This document shows, piece by piece, positions 1-8,184 of a stretch of DNA of 64,000 nucleotides. A program made the translations under genes and the position numbers. Position 1 is the stretch's first letter. Every line of letters begins with the position of its first letter. Source of the DNA: Propionivibrio sp. (GTDB taxonomy: Bacteria; Pseudomonadota; Gammaproteobacteria; Burkholderiales; Rhodocyclaceae); NCBI RefSeq assembly GCF_016790145.1, contig NZ_JAEUOI010000047.1, forward strand, positions 1 through 64,000, written 5' to 3'. The notes beneath the pieces were generated by a model. That model ran no database searches, was not told the origin of the DNA, and saw only the letters and a program-made list of their open reading frames with translations.

Positions 1-118
1 TATCGCCCCCTTTGGCGGTATCGTCCACGCGCGAGCCAAACAGGTAAATCAACGCGTCGGCATCCGCCTGATAAATGGCATCGCTGATGGCTGACTGTTC
101 TTCATTGGCTAAACGCAT
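1..118 (-). CDS. MNT-type nucleotidyltransferase domain protein (partial, cut by window edge)
   Basis: Only the first 39 codons lie inside the window. After an N-terminal helix the translation shows the nucleotidyltransferase signature G-S-R-x-D-D-x-A-K-G-G-D, where Gly-Ser and the Asp residues bind nucleotide and metal. Small proteins of this fold are usually the MNT (MntA) half of HEPN/MNT toxin-antitoxin pairs, in which MNT AMPylates and silences the HEPN RNase. The partner, if any, lies outside the window. The ATG overlaps the last codons of the upstream 76-codon ORF by 10 nt, which suggests translational coupling. The family call is fairly secure; the toxin-antitoxin role is inferred. 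Confidence 0.6.
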   Translation of the reverse strand, partial: MRLANEEQSAISDAIYQADADALIYLFGSRVDDTAKGGD

Positions 119-339
119 TTGATCCTCTGCCGAGTTCCAGAGGGGATGCAGACGAGCTCGTCAAAGCTGACAACCTCTTCGTCTGATTTTTCCAGCCAGT
201 CAAACTCAAAATTTGAAACGATAAATCCGGCACCACCACTTGCTAAAATCATCCCATTCTCCGAAATACTTGGCTCTTTTGCGTCGATTGCTTTCTTGGG
301 CGATATGGCATTTAAAATGGGTCGATTACTGTCGATCAT
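109..339 (-). CDS. hypothetical 76-aa protein coupled to the MNT gene
   Basis: A short ORF with no family I recognise. It is fairly acidic in its C-terminal half (FEFDWLEKSDEEVVSFDEL). No Shine-Dalgarno is clear before its ATG. Support for a real gene is positional: it runs into the MNT start with a 10-nt overlap and follows another small same-strand ORF by about 16 nt. It could be a small antitoxin or accessory protein, or a chance ORF in decaying DNA. Confidence 0.35.
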   Translation of the reverse strand: MIDSNRPILNAISPKKAIDAKEPSISENGMILASGGAGFIVSNFEFDWLEKSDEEVVSFDELVCIPSGTRQRIKCV

Positions 340-355
340 TTTCGTCAGTAATAGC

Positions 356-508
356 TTAACAGCCCAACAAGCGTTTGGCTTGGTCCTTCTGCTCGTTTCG
401 AGCGGAGATTTTTACCAATGCTTCGGATTTTTTCAACATCAAAAAATAGACGACCCCGACCCGTGCCTGATCCAAAAAATCACGGCAGAACACGATCCCG
501 CCGTTCAT
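356..508 (-). CDS. small ORF resembling the C-terminal part of a RelE/HigB-type toxin (probable remnant)
   Basis: A 50-codon ORF. Its segment A-R-V-G-V-V-Y-F followed about 14 residues later by I-S-A-R-N-E-Q-K-D resembles the R-V-x-Y-F ... Y-A-K-N-E-Q-x-D pattern at the C-terminal end of RelE/ParE-family toxins. Those toxins are about 90-110 aa, so only the last half is present. The frame stays open a further 14 codons upstream to an in-frame TAA without a better start. With the MNT gene downstream, the stretch looks like a worn toxin-antitoxin neighbourhood. The similarity was judged by eye. Confidence 0.3.
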   Translation of the reverse strand: MNGGIVFCRDFLDQARVGVVYFLMLKKSEALVKISARNEQKDQAKRLLGC

Positions 509-599
509 ATCGCAGGGTTGCGCAAGTCCACATAAATTGCTCTGTGCTTAACCATTCGACCAGACCATGATGGGCTGGCCGTCGACGGAAGTATTTTGC

Positions 600-1307
600 T
601 TACCGCAGCATTACGTCCATCGCATTCTCATCAAGTACCCGCAAGGCCTGGCGCTCGAAATTGAACTCACAAACAGCGGTCAGGGGGCCGGTGATTACCG
701 AGGCTTCGTAGGTCATCAAGACAAGTTTTCCAACCTCAACATGGGCACTCATCAGGTCGGGGCAAGATTGCATGCGCTGCAGCACTTCAGCCACGGGAAA
801 CTGCTCACGATAGAGGCCAAAGGTCACGTGCGGGACATAGGTGGAATCCTTCTCGCCCGGCCCGTCACTCCCTAACGCTTGCCGAATCCGCGCGATGCCG
901 GCCTCCTGGTCGTGCACAGTGAAGTAAGCGGCGGTGGTGAACGTTTCCGGCCTGCCGATGGCGAGCGAAAATGGGCGTAGTCGAGCAGATTCCAGGGATG
1001 CGATGTGCGATTTGAATAGGGCCGGTGTGTAGTCATCATCGAGACCGTCAGCGGAACCGGGGAATCCGCAGATGCACACGGTAATATGCGGCTTGCGGCC
1101 ATAGTGAGGCAGGAGATAGCGCTCCAGATGTTGACGCACACGTAAGCTAGCCGCGCACAGCTTCGGGATGTCGAGATCAATGGCCCAGACTGCATAGCGG
1201 GGCCGGCCCTTACGCCAATCGACGAAATCCCTTTGAATACTGGCCACCGTCCATGCCGTATCCAGGTCAGCATGCGCCGTGGATTCAGTCTGTGTTCTGG
1301 AAGTCAT
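600..1307 (-). CDS. 2'-5' RNA ligase / 2H phosphoesterase family protein
   Basis: A 235-aa protein with the two H-x-T motifs that define the 2H phosphoesterase superfamily: KPHITVCICGF near residue 73 and YVPHVTFGLY near residue 160. In this family the two histidines form one active site on a bilobal fold and act on cyclic-phosphate or 2'-5' linked RNA ends. Unlike the typical 180-aa ThpR/LigT protein it carries an N-terminal extension of about 50 residues and is closer to the RNA ligase/cyclic phosphodiesterase-like group of unknown substrate. It stands alone, so the neighbours do not indicate a substrate. Confidence 0.7.
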   Translation of the reverse strand: MTSRTQTESTAHADLDTAWTVASIQRDFVDWRKGRPRYAVWAIDLDIPKLCAASLRVRQHLERYLLPHYGRKPHITVCICGFPGSADGLDDDYTPALFKSHIASLESARLRPFSLAIGRPETFTTAAYFTVHDQEAGIARIRQALGSDGPGEKDSTYVPHVTFGLYREQFPVAEVLQRMQSCPDLMSAHVEVGKLVLMTYEASVITGPLTAVCEFNFERQALRVLDENAMDVMLR

Positions 1308-1764
1308 TGCGAACCATCAGGCAGCCTCAGGATTTGGCAAATTCAAAACAGCGAAATGATTTTGTGTTGTGACAATCAATAAACTCACGCCGAATACCGA
1401 ATTCCACTTAAGCTTGGGACGAGTAGCAAACGCATCGGGTCATCTCAACAACGCCGATCAGATGAAAAGCCACCTTCACGGTGAATGTCCCAGGAGCTCC
1501 GATATTCCGAGGTAACATTCCCCCGGCAAAGCCGGGGGCCTTAATTGATGGGCCGCTCAAAGCGGCTGATCGAACACCAAGGTTCTTGTGGCTCCTCATA
1601 CCTTCTCTGCTCACTACTAACGGCACGGCACCCTCCTCAGCACTCAAAACTGCCCAACGCATTGCCATCATCCTTTCCACACAAGCGCTTCGAATGAAGT
1701 TCCACGACCAGTCAGATACCATTCAACTCAAAACCGCCAACTAAAAGTGGCAGCTAAGTTTGCG
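1308..1764. other. non-coding gap with two tandem hairpins
   Basis: About 450 bp without a credible gene; ORFs on both strands have no recognisable content. Two compact perfect hairpins lie 13 nt apart: CCCCCGGC-aaa-GCCGGGGG (1520-1538) and GCCGCT-caa-AGCGGC (1552-1566). Neither is followed by a long T-run on either strand, so a simple terminator is unlikely. They may be remains of a palindromic mobile repeat. Confidence 0.45.
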
Positions 1765-4287
1765 TCACCGCTGCGCGAACGTCTCGAAGTCCTCGACCGG
1801 CACCGGTCGGCCAAAAAGATAACCTTGGTAGGCATGGCAGCCCTGGTGCGCGAGAAAGCCGCGTTGCGCATCGTTTTCAACCCCTTCGGCAATTACCAGC
1901 AGACCCATGGTCTCAGCGAGAACGACGATCATTTGCGCAATGGCGGCATCATCGGGGTCGTCGGGGATTCCCCTGATGAAGCTCTGGTCGATCTTTAATT
2001 GATCGAGCGGCAGGCGTTTCAGATAAGACAGCGATGAGTAGCCTGTGCCAAAGTCGTCGAGGGAAAAACCAACCCCTTTCTCCTTGAGTGCGTTCATTTT
2101 GACAATGACATCCTCGACGTCATCCACCAGCAGACTCTCGGTCAGTTCGAGTTTGAGTCGACGTGGATCAGCTCCGGTTTGCGCGAGGAGAGTCACGACC
2201 CGATCGACAAAATTCTTGCTGTGCAACTGGCGGGCGCTGACATTGACCGAAATCGTGAGATCGTCCAGCGGCGGGCGGTACGACCAGGCGGCCAATTGCC
2301 TGCAGGCCGTTTCCAGCACCCACTGGCCAATCGGAAGAATCAATCCGGTGTCTTCGGCGAGGGAAATGAATTCACCGGGAAAGACGAGGCCACGCTCGGG
2401 GTGCTGCCAGCGTATCAATACTTCGGCACCGAAAACCCGGCCGGTTGAGTCAACCTGGGCCTGGTAGAACAACAGGAATTGCCGTTCGGCGATCGCCCGG
2501 TGCAGATCAAGCTCGATGGCGGCACGCGCGGTAACCACGGCCTGCATCTGCGGATCGAAGAAGCGCAGGGTGTTGCGACCTGCCGCCTTGGCCCGGTACA
2601 TCGCCAGATCGGCGCGGTGCAGCAGTTCCTCGACGAGTTCATGACTGTCGGCAAACAGGGCAATGCCAATGCTGGCCGTGCAGTTTCGCGAGTATTCGGC
2701 GAGTTGGTAGGTTTGGTTTAGGGTGGCAAGAATCTTTTCACCGACAGTTTCTGTCTGGGCCGCGGCGTTCTCGGCGCTGGCGCTCAGATCATTGAGCATC
2801 ACCACGAATTCGTCGCCACCAAGGCGAGCCACGGTGTCGCCTTCGCGTACGCAACCGATCAGACGTTGAGCGACTTGCTGCAGCAGCAAATCGCCTGTGT
2901 CGTGGCCGAGTGTGTCGTTGACCGACTTGAAGTTGTCGAGGTCAATGAACAGCAAGGCACCTTCGCGTTGATGGCGCGATCGTCTCGCCAGCGCCTGTCC
3001 CAGCCGATCGATGAGCAGCCGCCGGTTTGGCAGGCCAGTCAACTGGTCATAGAACGCAAGGTGGTCGATCTTTTCATCCGCCGCCTTGCGCTGGGTCAGG
3101 TCGGAGAATACCGCGACATAGTGGGAGGTGATGCCCGACTCATCGCGGATGGCGGTGATACTCAACCATTCCGGGAAAATTTCGCCGTTTTTTCGCCGGT
3201 TCCATATTTCTCCCTGCCAGTGCGCGTCGGCTTTCAGCGCGTCCCACATCGCCTCGTAGAAGGCCTTGTTCTGGCGCCCGGAAGCAAGTATGCGCGACGT
3301 CTGGCCGACAATTTCATCGCTCGTGTAACCGGTGATTCGCGTGAATGCATCATTGATGGCGAGAATCCGTTCATCGGCATCGGCAATCGTAATGCCCTCG
3401 GTTGCATTGTTGAAAACTTCTGCGGCCAATTTGAGCTGTTTTTCGGCTGAGCGCCTAACTTCGATTTCCGTTAGCAGGTTTCGGTTCGATTCGTTTAGCA
3501 ATTGCGTGCGTTGCTGGACTCGCTCATCGAGGTTGCGGTTCGCCTGCTCGATGTTGTTCAACGATACCTCGAGCAGTGAGGCCTGGCGGTCAATGATCCT
3601 CTGGGCACGAGCCACCAGAAAATAGAGCAGACCATAGAGTAAAGCCAGCAGAATGAAGACGATAGCGAAGACGATGAGCCGCGTTTTTTCAAGGTGGGAA
3701 ACGAAGGCGGTGACGTCGCTGTAAATCTCGATGACCCCGACGATTGTCTTTTGCTCGTCGCGAACTGGCAGGTAAGAGGCAATGACGTCGAGATCGCTGA
3801 CGCTACCCTCGAAACTGTCCATCGTGTCACGGTGAATCAGGGTACTCGCCGCATTGCCCTTCTTCGCGGCCAGGAAACCCGGATTGCCGCTCTTGTCTTC
3901 ACCAGTCTGCGCCGGATCGCTGGAAAATACCGTGACGCCGTTCAAGGCATAAATCTTGACCTTCACGACGTCCGTTCCCTTCATGTGCTGGGCGACCAGA
4001 TCGTAAAGGCGCGAATGGTTGGCCATTGCACGCAACGTATCAGCGGTGGCGCTGCCATGCTCGTCTATGAGCCCCGAGAATTTCGGCCAGAGTGCGTTGG
4101 CAAATGCCTTGGTCAGTGCATTATTGCGCCCCTCGGCAAGGTTCTTGAGGTCGCTGAGGGCAAGGTACTGGTAGCTCCAGCCCAGCAGCAGCGCAATGAG
4201 GATCGTACACAGAAGGCTGGCCAGAGAAAAATACCGCTTTAGAGCAAAACGTTTGCGCTTTGGTAAGTCAATGACGCCTTGCTCCAT
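1765..4287 (-). CDS. membrane sensor with PAS, GGDEF and EAL (EVL) domains; c-di-GMP turnover
   Basis: An 840-aa inner-membrane protein. Transmembrane segments at about 20-42 and 203-227 enclose a periplasmic sensor of about 160 residues; a coiled coil (about 230-285), a PAS domain (about 285-400), a GGDEF domain and an EAL domain follow. The GGDEF motif is intact (RLGGDEFVV, about 490), with an RxxD inhibitory site five residues before it, so cyclase activity is plausible. The EAL motif reads EVL (about 622), but downstream phosphodiesterase landmarks remain (N-V-S-x-x-Q, T-E-S, L-D-D-F-G-T-G-Y-S). It is either bifunctional or biased to one activity. No partner gene is adjacent; the periplasmic ligand is unknown. 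Confidence 0.88.
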   Translation of the reverse strand: MEQGVIDLPKRKRFALKRYFSLASLLCTILIALLLGWSYQYLALSDLKNLAEGRNNALTKAFANALWPKFSGLIDEHGSATADTLRAMANHSRLYDLVAQHMKGTDVVKVKIYALNGVTVFSSDPAQTGEDKSGNPGFLAAKKGNAASTLIHRDTMDSFEGSVSDLDVIASYLPVRDEQKTIVGVIEIYSDVTAFVSHLEKTRLIVFAIVFILLALLYGLLYFLVARAQRIIDRQASLLEVSLNNIEQANRNLDERVQQRTQLLNESNRNLLTEIEVRRSAEKQLKLAAEVFNNATEGITIADADERILAINDAFTRITGYTSDEIVGQTSRILASGRQNKAFYEAMWDALKADAHWQGEIWNRRKNGEIFPEWLSITAIRDESGITSHYVAVFSDLTQRKAADEKIDHLAFYDQLTGLPNRRLLIDRLGQALARRSRHQREGALLFIDLDNFKSVNDTLGHDTGDLLLQQVAQRLIGCVREGDTVARLGGDEFVVMLNDLSASAENAAAQTETVGEKILATLNQTYQLAEYSRNCTASIGIALFADSHELVEELLHRADLAMYRAKAAGRNTLRFFDPQMQAVVTARAAIELDLHRAIAERQFLLFYQAQVDSTGRVFGAEVLIRWQHPERGLVFPGEFISLAEDTGLILPIGQWVLETACRQLAAWSYRPPLDDLTISVNVSARQLHSKNFVDRVVTLLAQTGADPRRLKLELTESLLVDDVEDVIVKMNALKEKGVGFSLDDFGTGYSSLSYLKRLPLDQLKIDQSFIRGIPDDPDDAAIAQMIVVLAETMGLLVIAEGVENDAQRGFLAHQGCHAYQGYLFGRPVPVEDFETFAQR

Positions 4288-4613
4288 CTCGTGTCTCTCT
4301 GTTGGTGATCCAGCGTATCAAGAACTGTCTACCGAACTATATCAAAACCGTTGAAGATTTTTTGTCGGCCAACAAGCTGCTATCGCCGGTGCATCGTGTC
4401 GGAATCGATGCACTGTTTTTCCTGTGTTTTCGTTAGCACCGCGCTCCCAGGAGGCGTCGGGATGCGCTTGGTTACAGGAAACACCTTTAAATCAGGAGGA
4501 ACTTCCAAGAGTACAAACAGATACATTCTGTTGCATAACGTGGCTTGCGTCGTAATTCCTTTGCACTTATTTTCTCTTCCCATCCCGCCAACCTTATAGC
4601 ACCGGACACAATC
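4288..4613. other. intergenic stretch without a recognisable gene
   Basis: Lies between the divergently transcribed GGDEF-EAL gene and the small plus-strand ORF. It contains two AGGAGG-like sequences, near 4448 and 4495. The first precedes an ATG (4461) opening a 45-codon frame of low credibility. No promoter, repeat or RNA structure could be assigned. Confidence 0.3.
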
Positions 4614-4868
4614 ATGACTGCCAGTACACAGAGGGCCCAAACCAATCGCTCCGTCCATATGATCACAAATCCGTATCCGGACGCCGAAGAGCGCAGTGAA
4701 ATCCTGGCGCTTATGCGATTCACGAAAAGGGGTATGTGCGCCATTGAGATATCGGAAGCCAACTTTCTGCCCCTGCAGAAGGCAATGGCACATCTTCAGG
4801 AATTGATGGCCTGCGGGAATATTGTGCGTGTCCTCAGAGATGGTGTCCTTTTGCATGAGTTGCCTTGA
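4614..4868 (+). CDS. small hypothetical protein, possible winged-helix DNA-binding fold
   Basis: An 84-aa ORF read from the ATG at 4614; a longer form from 4545 would add an unlikely leader. Residues from about 30 on (EILALMRFTKRGMCAIEI ... LQELMACGNIVRVLRDGVLLHEL) have the helix-helix-helix-wing rhythm of small winged-helix regulators, including the L-x-x-L-x-x-x-G-x-I-x-R turn before a charged wing. No conserved family signature was found and the ribosome-binding site is weak. It converges on the TIR gene with 49 bp between the stops, so any link to it is positional only. Confidence 0.42.
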   Translation: MTASTQRAQTNRSVHMITNPYPDAEERSEILALMRFTKRGMCAIEISEANFLPLQKAMAHLQELMACGNIVRVLRDGVLLHELP

Positions 4869-4917
4869 TGGATTTGATCCAAAGGCCTCCGATTGCCACG
4901 CTTTCTGTGAACACGCC

Positions 4918-6408
4918 CTAGCGCTTGGTCTCGCCGGCTGTGACGAACCCGAAGACATAGTCGGTGTTGTAGGTTCGCACGTACAACCTGTCGGCACGGA
5001 GTACCAGGTCGTCTGGACCGCTCTTCACAGGCACCCGCTGCACCACCCGGCCGTCTGCCTTGTTGAGTACGTAAAGAAAATCCGGCTCGCCTGTGAATCC
5101 ATAGCCGCAGATGATGGCGTCTTCCCGAATTAAAAAGTTACGGGCATTGCAGACAAGGGGCTGGCTGCGCCACAGTATCCGGTTCTCCGGCACGCGGATG
5201 GCCGTTATGTAGGCGTTGTACCCCTTGGACGATCGGGCGTAGGTCGAATGGCTGTGAGCGACGTAGATGATGTTGCCCTCCAGTTGGGCCCAGTTGGTCG
5301 ACATCTGGATGAACTGTTTGTCCTTGCGCTCGAAGTCCTGCGGCCACTCGTAGAGCGAGAAATCGAAGGCGAATAGCTGCTTGCCGGTCTTAGGGTCAAT
5401 AGCCAGCAGGTAGCGCCCTTCGGAAAAATTGGCACCATAGATGGCGAACAGCGGTTCACCACGAATGACCTTGACGACCATCAGGCCGTTCAGAGTGGTC
5501 GGTACCGATGCCGGCAGATTGCCGGCAAGTTGCCGGAAGGGATTGGGGACCTCGTAGGTCGGCCTTTCGAGTCCGTTGCCGACCCACCAGTCGGCGTCGT
5601 CGGTGATCTGGTTCGGCGCTTCAGAAATCTTCAAGAGGCGCAACGGCGTATCGGGCTGACGACCAATGGTCGGCAAGACAAAATAATCGGCGGGCGGCGG
5701 CTCGACTACCACAAGCTTGACGTCCTCATGGGGAGGCGATGCGTGCTCCGGCTTTAGCGCCGATGGGGCCTCGGCGACGACCTTCGAGTCGGTTTGCGCT
5801 GTCTCGTGCTGAGTAGATGCCGAATCGGGGCCGGCCAGTTTGCTGATGATCCAGATGGCCGTCAGGGCGCCGCCGACAGCAAGGGCCAGACGCTTGGGGG
5901 TCCAGCCGGTTCGGCGAGCGGTGGCAGTTGTGCCCGCGGCTCGTGAATCGGTAACCTGAGGTTCAGTCCGCGCTCCGGGGGGCGGGCTCACAGTAGAGGC
6001 ATCAAGGGCAGACGTTTTGACGGGAAGCACATTGGCAATGTCGTCAAGCAACCGCCGGATTGCCGGGTCTTCGGCTCCATCGTGCCAGTGGGTCAGGTTG
6101 GCTGCCTGAATGCTCCGGAAACCCAGAGGCGGTGCGACATCGTCGAGCAGGACGGGAACCAGGATTTCGCGTCGCAGGCCTTCATCCGCTTCCTCATGGA
6201 CCCATTTTGAAGCGATGGAATGGCGGGTCCAGAGTACGACCACGCAACGGGCGTCGGTGATGGCGCTTTCGATCAATTGCCGGTAGCTCTTGCCGGCCGG
6301 AATCGTCCGATCCCACCATACCGACAGGTGGTTGGCTTCCAGAATGGCCACCAGGGCGCGAACGCGCTCAATATCCTCGTGGGAATAGCTAATGAAAATG
6401 TCGTTCAT
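4918..6408 (-). CDS. TIR-domain protein with membrane anchor and C-terminal beta-propeller-like domain
   Basis: A 496-aa protein from the ATG at 6408; the frame is open to a TTG at 6462, but M-N-D-I-F-I-S-Y-S-H is the usual start of a bacterial TIR domain. Domains: TIR (1-130; FISYSH box, then SKWVHEEAD with Glu73 at the position of the NADase catalytic glutamate), Pro/Ala-rich linker, one transmembrane helix (about 173-193) preceded by Arg/Lys, then about 280 residues with blade-like repeats (LYVLNKADGRVV, ADRLYVRTYN) resembling a PQQ/WD propeller. The positive-inside rule puts TIR in the cytoplasm and the propeller in the periplasm. Bacterial TIR domains often degrade NAD+ in phage defence. 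That role is inferred; no defence partner is adjacent. Confidence 0.75.
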   Translation of the reverse strand: MNDIFISYSHEDIERVRALVAILEANHLSVWWDRTIPAGKSYRQLIESAITDARCVVVLWTRHSIASKWVHEEADEGLRREILVPVLLDDVAPPLGFRSIQAANLTHWHDGAEDPAIRRLLDDIANVLPVKTSALDASTVSPPPGARTEPQVTDSRAAGTTATARRTGWTPKRLALAVGGALTAIWIISKLAGPDSASTQHETAQTDSKVVAEAPSALKPEHASPPHEDVKLVVVEPPPADYFVLPTIGRQPDTPLRLLKISEAPNQITDDADWWVGNGLERPTYEVPNPFRQLAGNLPASVPTTLNGLMVVKVIRGEPLFAIYGANFSEGRYLLAIDPKTGKQLFAFDFSLYEWPQDFERKDKQFIQMSTNWAQLEGNIIYVAHSHSTYARSSKGYNAYITAIRVPENRILWRSQPLVCNARNFLIREDAIICGYGFTGEPDFLYVLNKADGRVVQRVPVKSGPDDLVLRADRLYVRTYNTDYVFGFVTAGETKR

Positions 6409-6431
6409 TGCAGATCCGCGAAGCGTTCCAT
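6405..6431 (-). other. possible 8-codon leader ORF overlapping the TIR start
   Basis: ATG at 6431 opens the frame MERFADLQ and stops in an ATGA overlap with the TIR start at 6408. A GGAGG sits three bases before the leader ATG. The TIR ATG itself has no nearby Shine-Dalgarno, so translation may depend on reinitiation from this leader. The GGAGG spacing is short, so the call is tentative. Confidence 0.3.
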
Positions 6432-6614
6432 ATTCCTCCGGCGGTCGATGGGCTATCGGCAAAAAAACCTATTCAGTGCCAATGGGTTCAGCATCGAATT
6501 GAATTCAGGAATATCTACCTCTTTACTGTTTCTGAACTGACCTGAAATATTTCCCAAGAGTAATAAAAGGCGAGTTGCCCGGCACCCCGCCCTTAGTGAC
6601 CCTAACCTCACCGT

Positions 6615-8039
6615 CTAGAAGTGCAGCGGACGTTTATCGCAGGCCAGGGCGGCTTCGTGCACCACTTCCGACAGTGTCGGGTGGGCGTGGCAGATACGCG
6701 CGAGGTCTTCGCTGGCGGCGCCAAATTCCATCGCCACCACGGCTTCGGAAATCAGTTCGGAGGCATTGGCGCTGATGATGTGTACGCCGAGGATGCGGTC
6801 GGTTTTGGCGTCGGCCAGCATCTTGACGAAGCCGCTGGTATCGCCCATGCCGAGCGCACGGCCATTGGCGGCAAAGGGAATCTTGCCGGTCTTGTAGGCG
6901 ACGCCAGCGGCCTTGAGCTGCTGTTCGGTCTGGCCGACCCAGGCGATCTCCGGGCTGGTGTAGATGACCCACGGAATGGTGTCGAAATTGCAATGACCCG
7001 ACTGCCCGGCCATCATCTCGGCGACCATGACGCCCTCTTCCATGGCCTTGTGCGCGAGCATCGGGCCGGAGACGACATCGCCGACTGCCCATACGCCCGC
7101 CAGGTTGGTACGGCAGTGCCCGTCGACATCGATGCGGCCTCGCTCGTCAAGCCTGAGGCCGACGGCTTCGGCGTTCAGACCCTCGGTGTTGGGGATGCGC
7201 CCGACGGAGACGATCAGGCGATCGGCGTCGATCTTCTGAGCCTTGCCGTCCTTGTCGGTATAGGCAATGGAAACGCCCTTCTTCGAGGCCTTGACTTCGC
7301 CGATCTGCACACCGAGCTGGATGTTCAGACCCTGCCTGGCAAACACCTTGGCGGCTTCCTTGGCGACATCGATGTCGGTCACCGATAGGAAATCGGGCAG
7401 GGCTTCGAGAATGGTGACTTCGGAGCCGAGACGGCTCCAGACGCTGCCCATCTCCAGGCCGATCACGCCGGCCCCGATGAGCGCGAGCTTCTTCGGAACG
7501 GCCTCCATGTCGAGCGCACCGACGTTGTCGCAGATGATCTTGTTGTCGACCGTAATGCCTGGCAGGTGACGTGCGCTGGAGCCGGTAGCGATGATGACCT
7601 GGGTGGCGTCTACAAGTTCTTCACCGACCTTGACCTGCCAGCCGCCTTCGCTTTGCGCGACAAAGGAACCGTGGCCATTGAGCAGGGTGACCTTGTTCTT
7701 CTTGAACAGACCCTTGATGCCGCTGGTGAGCTGATTGACGATGGTGTTCTTGCGCCCGATCATCGTCGGCACGTCGATTTTTGGCGTTCCCACCGAGATG
7801 CCCTGCGTTGCAAAGCTGTGCCCGGCTTCGGCAAACAGGTGCGAGGTGTGCAGCAGCGCCTTCGAGGGAATGCAGCCGACGTTCAGGCAGGTGCCGCCGA
7901 GGCGTGGCTCGCCCTTCGGGTCAGCGTAGGCATTGGATTCACAGCAGGCTACATTGAAGCCGAGCTGGGCAGCACGGATGGCCGCCACATAGCCGCCGGG
8001 GCCGCCGCCGATCACGAGAACATCAAAATTTTTTGACAT
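6615..8039 (-). CDS. lpdA: dihydrolipoyl dehydrogenase (E3 of 2-oxoglutarate dehydrogenase)
   Basis: A 474-aa flavoprotein of full family length. The N-terminal FAD motif GGGPGGYVAAIRA is followed by the redox disulfide GGTCLNVGCIPSK (Cys51, Cys56), a second Rossmann motif (GAGVIGLEMGSVW) for NAD and the C-terminal dimer-interface HAHPTLSE with the catalytic His-Glu pair. It reoxidises the dihydrolipoyl groups carried by SucB and passes electrons to NAD+. It is the last gene of the TCA cluster and is separated from sucB by about 145 bp holding a short repeat, so it may also be read from its own promoter and serve other 2-oxoacid dehydrogenases. Confidence 0.97.
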   Translation of the reverse strand: MSKNFDVLVIGGGPGGYVAAIRAAQLGFNVACCESNAYADPKGEPRLGGTCLNVGCIPSKALLHTSHLFAEAGHSFATQGISVGTPKIDVPTMIGRKNTIVNQLTSGIKGLFKKNKVTLLNGHGSFVAQSEGGWQVKVGEELVDATQVIIATGSSARHLPGITVDNKIICDNVGALDMEAVPKKLALIGAGVIGLEMGSVWSRLGSEVTILEALPDFLSVTDIDVAKEAAKVFARQGLNIQLGVQIGEVKASKKGVSIAYTDKDGKAQKIDADRLIVSVGRIPNTEGLNAEAVGLRLDERGRIDVDGHCRTNLAGVWAVGDVVSGPMLAHKAMEEGVMVAEMMAGQSGHCNFDTIPWVIYTSPEIAWVGQTEQQLKAAGVAYKTGKIPFAANGRALGMGDTSGFVKMLADAKTDRILGVHIISANASELISEAVVAMEFGAASEDLARICHAHPTLSEVVHEAALACDKRPLHF

Positions 8040-8184
8040 GGTTACACCGTGAGGAGTGAAGAGTGAGGGGTAAGGAGCAAAATCATCGATCGGTTACCCG
8101 CTCACGGATTGTTCGAATCAAGGAGGAAGAATCGGGAGCGGAGAATATTCACTTCACTCCCTGCTCCTGCCTCCTCACTGCGTC
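8040..8184. repeat. inverted, repeat-rich spacer between sucB and lpdA
   Basis: The edges of this spacer carry related low-complexity arms: GAGGAGTGAAGAGTGAGGGG near 8050 and the roughly complementary TTCACTCCCTGCTCCTGCCT near 8151. On the minus-strand mRNA they could pair imperfectly. Similar CTTCACTCC-rich stretches occur as dispersed spacers in several bacteria. No gene or terminator T-run is present. Confidence 0.45.

Noticed and set aside
340..400. TTAACAGCCCAACAAGCG resembling an integron attC site
   Set aside because: No matching inverted partner or integrase was found; a lone core-like sequence is not enough.
4487..4762. Minus-strand ORF with one hydrophobic segment, overlapping the small plus-strand gene
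   Set aside because: Starts poorly, matches no family, and the plus-strand reading has better fold-like features.
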